Position numbers and translations under genes: made by a program. Source: an uncultured Clostridia bacterium (GTDB taxonomy: Bacteria; Bacillota; Clostridia; Peptostreptococcales; Anaerovoracaceae). Taken from it: a DNA stretch of 34,836 nt. The notes beneath the pieces are model-generated. The model saw nothing but the letters and a program-made list of their open reading frames with translations. It was not told the origin of the DNA and did not search any database. Below are positions 31,613 to 34,836 of this stretch, one piece after another. The first letter of the stretch is position 1, and every line of letters starts with the position of its first letter. The stretch covers positions 1 to 34,836 of the forward strand of contig CAKQUI010000007.1 in NCBI GenBank assembly GCA_934277495.1, written 5' to 3'.

Positions 31613-33876
31613 TCCAGGGCGTCGGTTTCAGACCCTACACAGCAAAAACAGCAGAATCTCTTGATATGAAAGGCGAGGTGCGCAATACAGGCGGCCTCGT
31701 CGAAATATATCTGACCGATACGAAAGACCGCATCACATCTTTTCTCGACACACTCATCGCAGGCAAGCCGGCACCTTCAGAGATAGTGCATATCAGCCGC
31801 AAGCCGGCACCATACAGAGAGTTCAGCGGATTTTCCATAATCAGCAGCGGAACCGGCGATGAGGAGACAGCTATGATACCGGCAGACCTCGCCATATGCC
31901 CCGACTGTCTCCGGGAACTTTACGACCCCTGCGACAAAAGATACCAGCACCCTTTCATAAGCTGCATGGTATGCGGCCCCAGATACACCATCATCGACCA
32001 TATCCCTTATGACAGGGAAAACACTTCGATGGTGGATTTTCCTATGTGCGGATACTGCGAAAGCCAGTATACCGATCTCCACGACAGAAGACACCACGCA
32101 CAGACCATATCATGCCACGGATGCGGCCCTCAGCTTCTCTGGAAAACACGGAAAGGACCTGACGACATATCACCGGCTTCGGAAGATCTCACAGACGAAG
32201 GACACCGCAGACGTGACAAAGCGATACTTGGCGATGCCGCAGATATACTGAAAAACGGCGGCGTCATAGCTTTCAAAAGCGTCGGCGGCTACAATCTCGT
32301 TGCAGATCCTTTCAATGAAGCTGCTGTGCAGAAACTCAGAAATATCAAAAGACGTGAGAGCAAGCCTTTTGCAGTCATGTTCCGCAGCATAGAGGAAATC
32401 AGAAAATACTGCTTCATAAGCGACACAGAAGCAAGTCTCATAGGCTCCTCCGCAAGGCCGATAATACTGCTGGAGCACAAGGAGTCTGACATTCCGGAAA
32501 TAAACCGCAGCCGTTTCATCGGCTCTTTCCTGCCAAGCTTTGCAGCACAGTACATGCTCCTTGACAGGATCAGCCCGCTGATATTCACAAGCGCCAATCT
32601 TTCAGATATGCCTATGATAAAGGACGATGACGAAATGTTTCGTATGTTCGAAAGGGAGCCTGATATCGACGGGATACTTTACAACACACGACGTATACTG
32701 GTGAGAGCTGACGACTCTGTTGCCCGCGTCATAGACGGACAGCCGCAGATGATAAGACGTTCCAAGGGATACGCCCCTGTCCCCCTTTATGCAGATGCAA
32801 GTCCGCAGCAGATATTCGCAGCAGGCGGACAGCTGAAAAATTCATTTGCCCTTGCAAAGAACGGATTCATATATACGAGCCAGTATTTCGGAGATATGGA
32901 TACTGCAGAAAACCAGCAGCTCTATACAGAAAGTCTCGATCATATGCAGCAGATGTTCCGGATAAGGCCCCGGATCGTTGTCTGTGATATGCATCCGCTC
33001 TACTTCACGTCTTCATTTGCTGAAGACTACGCTGCAAAGCACGGACTTCCCATCGTCAGGGTCCAGCATCACCATGCTCACATAGCATCTGTAATGGCGG
33101 AAAACGATATCTCAGGAGATGTCATCGGTATCAGTTTCGACGGCACGGGCTACGGCACTGACGGCGCTGTATGGGGCGGTGAATTTTTCATATGCAGTGA
33201 AGGCGATGCAAAACGCATCGCACATCTCAGATATGTGGATCTTATCGGAGGCGACTCCTCTACGAAGGATGCCATGCGTTCTGCCATCGGATATATCCAC
33301 GCATATGACAGTGGTCTGATATCAGAAACCGGTGCTCCAGGCTGCAGAGAGATAACTGTCGATATCTCGGATATCATCGCATACGGCAGAGAGACTATCC
33401 TCGGTCTGCCTAACGCATCACTGGCGCTCAAAGCCATAGAAAACGGCATCAATACCATCAGAAGTTCCAGCATGGGACGTCTCTTCGACGGAGTCTCTGC
33501 ACTCCTTGGCATAAAGACATACAATGATTACGAAGGCCAGTGCGCCATCATGCTTGAAGATGCAGCTGCTTTCGCACAGAAAAACCCCGGCGTCAGGAAA
33601 CAGTGCGATCTGGCGCTGTCGTTCCATGAACGGATAACCGACATGATACTCGCAGAATGTATCTGCGCCAGAGACAACTACGGCACATCTCAGGTGGCCC
33701 TTACCGGCGGCACATTCCAGAACAGGATACTGATGGAAAGTGCTCTTGAAAAACTAAGAAGCAACGGATTCACTCCGTACTACAATATCTCCGTCAGCCC
33801 TAATGACGGCGGTCTGGCCCTGGGGCAGGCGTATATAGCTATGCACAAAGCAGAACAAACAAAGACTCAGCTGTAA
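31570..33876 (+). CDS. hypF: Carbamoyltransferase HypF
   Basis: A 768-residue multidomain enzyme that turns carbamoyl phosphate into carbamoyl-adenylate and loads HypE for cyanide synthesis. Domains: acylphosphatase (1-95, VQGVGFRPY at 15-23); two zinc fingers of CX2CX18CX2C pattern (Cys110/113/132/135 and Cys160/163/182/185); YrdC-like adenylation domain (about 220-395, KSVGGYNL, SKPFAVMFR); Kae1-like carbamoyltransferase (about 415-768) with the iron motif VQHHHAH (H500-H504) and TGGTFQN. The start is GTG with GAGGAGG 7 nt upstream inside hypB. The final codons form part of the terminator stem. Confidence 0.97.
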   Translation: MADRQSEKIKLWGIVQGVGFRPYTAKTAESLDMKGEVRNTGGLVEIYLTDTKDRITSFLDTLIAGKPAPSEIVHISRKPAPYREFSGFSIISSGTGDEETAMIPADLAICPDCLRELYDPCDKRYQHPFISCMVCGPRYTIIDHIPYDRENTSMVDFPMCGYCESQYTDLHDRRHHAQTISCHGCGPQLLWKTRKGPDDISPASEDLTDEGHRRRDKAILGDAADILKNGGVIAFKSVGGYNLVADPFNEAAVQKLRNIKRRESKPFAVMFRSIEEIRKYCFISDTEASLIGSSARPIILLEHKESDIPEINRSRFIGSFLPSFAAQYMLLDRISPLIFTSANLSDMPMIKDDDEMFRMFEREPDIDGILYNTRRILVRADDSVARVIDGQPQMIRRSKGYAPVPLYADASPQQIFAAGGQLKNSFALAKNGFIYTSQYFGDMDTAENQQLYTESLDHMQQMFRIRPRIVVCDMHPLYFTSSFAEDYAAKHGLPIVRVQHHHAHIASVMAENDISGDVIGISFDGTGYGTDGAVWGGEFFICSEGDAKRIAHLRYVDLIGGDSSTKDAMRSAIGYIHAYDSGLISETGAPGCREITVDISDIIAYGRETILGLPNASLALKAIENGINTIRSSSMGRLFDGVSALLGIKTYNDYEGQCAIMLEDAAAFAQKNPGVRKQCDLALSFHERITDMILAECICARDNYGTSQVALTGGTFQNRILMESALEKLRSNGFTPYYNISVSPNDGGLALGQAYIAMHKAEQTKTQL

Positions 33877-33897
33877 ACCGACGCAGCTGAGTTTTTT
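33865..33897 (+). terminator. Terminator of hypABF, overlapping the hypF stop
   Basis: Perfect 9-bp stem ACTCAGCTG/CAGCTGAGT with a 10-nt loop and a T-run. The left arm consists of the last three hypF codons. A convergent terminator for the minus-strand RNA candidate lies 4 nt further on. Confidence 0.92.
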
Positions 33898-33901
33898 CAT
33901 C

Positions 33902-34140
33902 AAAAAAACACCAGCTGCGGATATCCCTTTCATACTTTACTGAGTCCTGCCTGACATTTTCCGGTGGATATGCTCTCGCTTTTCTCCGGAAGGTGCTGCA
34001 TTTACTCACTTATCGGACATCCGCAGCCGGTATTCTGGTTTTCTGTTACTGTTTCTGGTGGAATCACTTCCCCTCTTCACTTTCAACTCTTCGAATCTGA
34101 GGTAAAAAGTTTATATTTTCAAAGGCTTTTCCCTTTGCTT
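33902..34140 (-). ncRNA. Candidate structured non-coding RNA (unassigned)
   Basis: This 370-nt gap lacks a plausible protein gene but has all parts of an RNA gene on the minus strand: a strong promoter (34147-34175), a predicted RNA of about 239 nt and a 3' U-tract of seven (33908-33902). The 3' half folds as one rod. A 16-bp closing helix CCGGCUGCGGAUGUCC (34030-34015) pairs with GGAUAUCCGCAGCUGG (33926-33911) with only two G-U pairs. Inside are UGAGU/ACUCA, UUCCGG/CCGGAA and an apical GCGAGAGC. The 5' end has a CAAAGG/CCUUUG hairpin and an A-rich linker with repeated CAGAAA-like units. I could not match it to 6S, SRP, RNase P, tmRNA or a known riboswitch. Confidence 0.6.
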
Positions 34141-34172
34141 GTCTGTATTATAGCACATGGGAAAAGCCTTTG
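34120..34172. repeat. 14-bp perfect inverted repeat straddling the RNA promoter
   Basis: CAAAGGCTTTTCCC (34120-34133) and GGGAAAAGCCTTTG (34159-34172) are perfect complements with a 25-bp centre. One arm lies between the -35 and -10 (and touches the -35), the other just after the predicted start. It may be an operator pair. If read through from thiC it would form a 14-bp hairpin, but no U-tract follows. Confidence 0.8.
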
Positions 34173-34175
34173 CAA
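34147..34175 (-). promoter_or_regulatory. Promoter of the RNA candidate
   Basis: Minus strand TTGCAA (34175-34170), 17-nt spacer, perfect TATAAT (34152-34147). No open reading frame of useful size follows on this strand before the terminator. Confidence 0.75.
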
Positions 34176-34248
34176 GAATTATTCGAAAATTAATTGAATT
34201 TATTTTTTTCTGTTATCGTACTTTCTGTAAACACTCCATCAGCATTTC

Positions 34249-34836
34249 TTAAAGTATATCTATCTCTTCTCCTGCCAGTGCCTTGTTCATGCTCCTCACT
34301 GCGCAGAACTTGCCGCACATGCTGCAGGTGTCGCTGTACTCGTCATCAGGGCTCCTGCTGTCTCTTATGGCCTTTGCTGTCACAGGATCCAGTGCACAGG
34401 CAAACTGTTCATCCCAGTCAAGGTTCCTTCTGGCATCGCCCATACGGTCGTCTATGTCTCTTGCTCCCGCTATGCCTTTGGCGATATCTGCTGCATGGGC
34501 TGCTATCTTCGATGCGATTATGCCCTGCTTTACATCATTTACATCAGGCAGCGCCAGATGCTCAGCCGGCGTCACATAGCACAGGAAAGCTGCTCCGTTC
34601 ATGGCTGCCACTGCTCCGCCGATAGCTGCTGTGATGTGGTCGTATCCCATGGCTATGTCCGTAACGAGAGGTCCCAGCACATAGAACGGCGCACCCATAC
34701 AGATAGTCTGCTGCACCTTCATGTTGGCTGCCACCTGATCGAGAGGCACATGTCCCGGTCCTTCCACCATGACCTGTACATTGTGCTCCCATGCACGCTT
34801 TGTCAGCTCGCCAAGGCGCACCAGCTCCTCGATCTG
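34249..34836 (-). CDS. thiC: Phosphomethylpyrimidine synthase ThiC, C-terminal part (runs off window)
   Basis: The last 195 codons of the radical-SAM enzyme that converts aminoimidazole ribotide to HMP-phosphate for thiamine. Recognisable segments are [53 protein letters not shown] and the C-terminal cluster motif. That motif reads CSMCGKFC, spacing CX2CX3C, one residue shorter than the CX2CX4C (CSMCGPKFC) of E. coli-type ThiC. The frame is open to the right edge (Gln-Ile-Glu-Glu-Leu), so an internal GTG is not the start. Any TPP riboswitch would lie outside the window. Confidence 0.96.
   Translation of the reverse strand, partial: QIEELVRLGELTKRAWEHNVQVMVEGPGHVPLDQVAANMKVQQTICMGAPFYVLGPLVTDIAMGYDHITAAIGGAVAAMNGAAFLCYVTPAEHLALPDVNDVKQGIIASKIAAHAADIAKGIAGARDIDDRMGDARRNLDWDEQFACALDPVTAKAIRDSRSPDDEYSDTCSMCGKFCAVRSMNKALAGEEIDIL

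Noticed and set aside
33931..34002. A 23-codon minus-strand reading frame inside the RNA candidate (starts MQHLPEKSES).
   Set aside because: No convincing ribosome site, and it overlaps the folded helices. It could be translated but the sequence does not support it.
33898..34140. Cobalamin riboswitch, suggested by GGGGAAGTGATTCC and a GTCAGGCAGG segment.
   Set aside because: The conserved GCCACTG and B12-box order is missing, and there is no downstream gene on that strand to control.
33964..34197. Plus-strand reading frame of 77 codons in the hypF-thiC gap.
   Set aside because: No ribosome site, Phe/Ser/Cys-rich composition typical of antisense frames, and it runs through the paired arms of the RNA candidate.

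Overview
The window looks like a chromosomal segment of an anaerobic Gram-positive bacterium of the class Clostridia. The evidence is a Firmicutes-type division and cell wall (dcw) cluster, strong GGAGG ribosome sites, sigma-A type promoters, a lysine riboswitch, intrinsic terminators, a two-piece cobalamin-dependent methionine synthase and a full hydrogenase-maturation gene set. Genus cannot be fixed from the sequence. There are no IS elements, phage genes, CRISPR arrays, tRNAs or rRNAs. Nearly all the sequence is coding.

Layout. (1) 1-12336, minus strand: the dcw cluster, transcribed mraZ-rsmH-ftsL-spoVD/pbpB-murF-mraY-murD-ftsW-murG-murA-ftsQ-ftsZ. murE, murC, murB and ftsA are not at their usual places. 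(2) 12337-12659: a dense divergent control region. It holds the mraZ promoter, an array of MraZ-type repeats over that promoter, and three perfect DnaA boxes spaced exactly 26 bp apart. A small lipoprotein gene reads away on the plus strand. (3) 13441-19781, minus strand: metF, a stand-alone MetH reactivation protein, a truncated metH, a zinc-ribbon membrane protein, lgt and ychF, probably one transcription unit ending at a strong terminator. (4) 19843-23396: an M20 amidohydrolase on the minus strand, divergent from lysA (lysine riboswitch) and deoC. (5) 23567-33876: the six hydrogenase-maturation genes, split into xpaC-like-hypC-hypD-hypE-MBL on the minus strand and hypA-hypB-hypF on the plus strand. 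Between the two halves sits a sodium:amino-acid symporter with a 46-residue MetS-type subunit. (6) 33898-34248: a region without a protein gene that looks like a structured non-coding RNA gene on the minus strand. (7) the 3' end of thiC at the right edge.

How the genes work together. The dcw genes make lipid II and the divisome. LysA and perhaps the M20 enzyme act in the diaminopimelate/lysine branch. The met genes reduce methylene-THF and remethylate homocysteine with a B12 enzyme whose reactivation domain is a separate protein. The Hyp proteins build the Fe(CN)2CO and nickel centre of a [NiFe]-hydrogenase whose structural genes lie outside the window. The strongest candidates for something undescribed are the phased DnaA-box/MraZ-box control region and the RNA candidate at 33902-34140.
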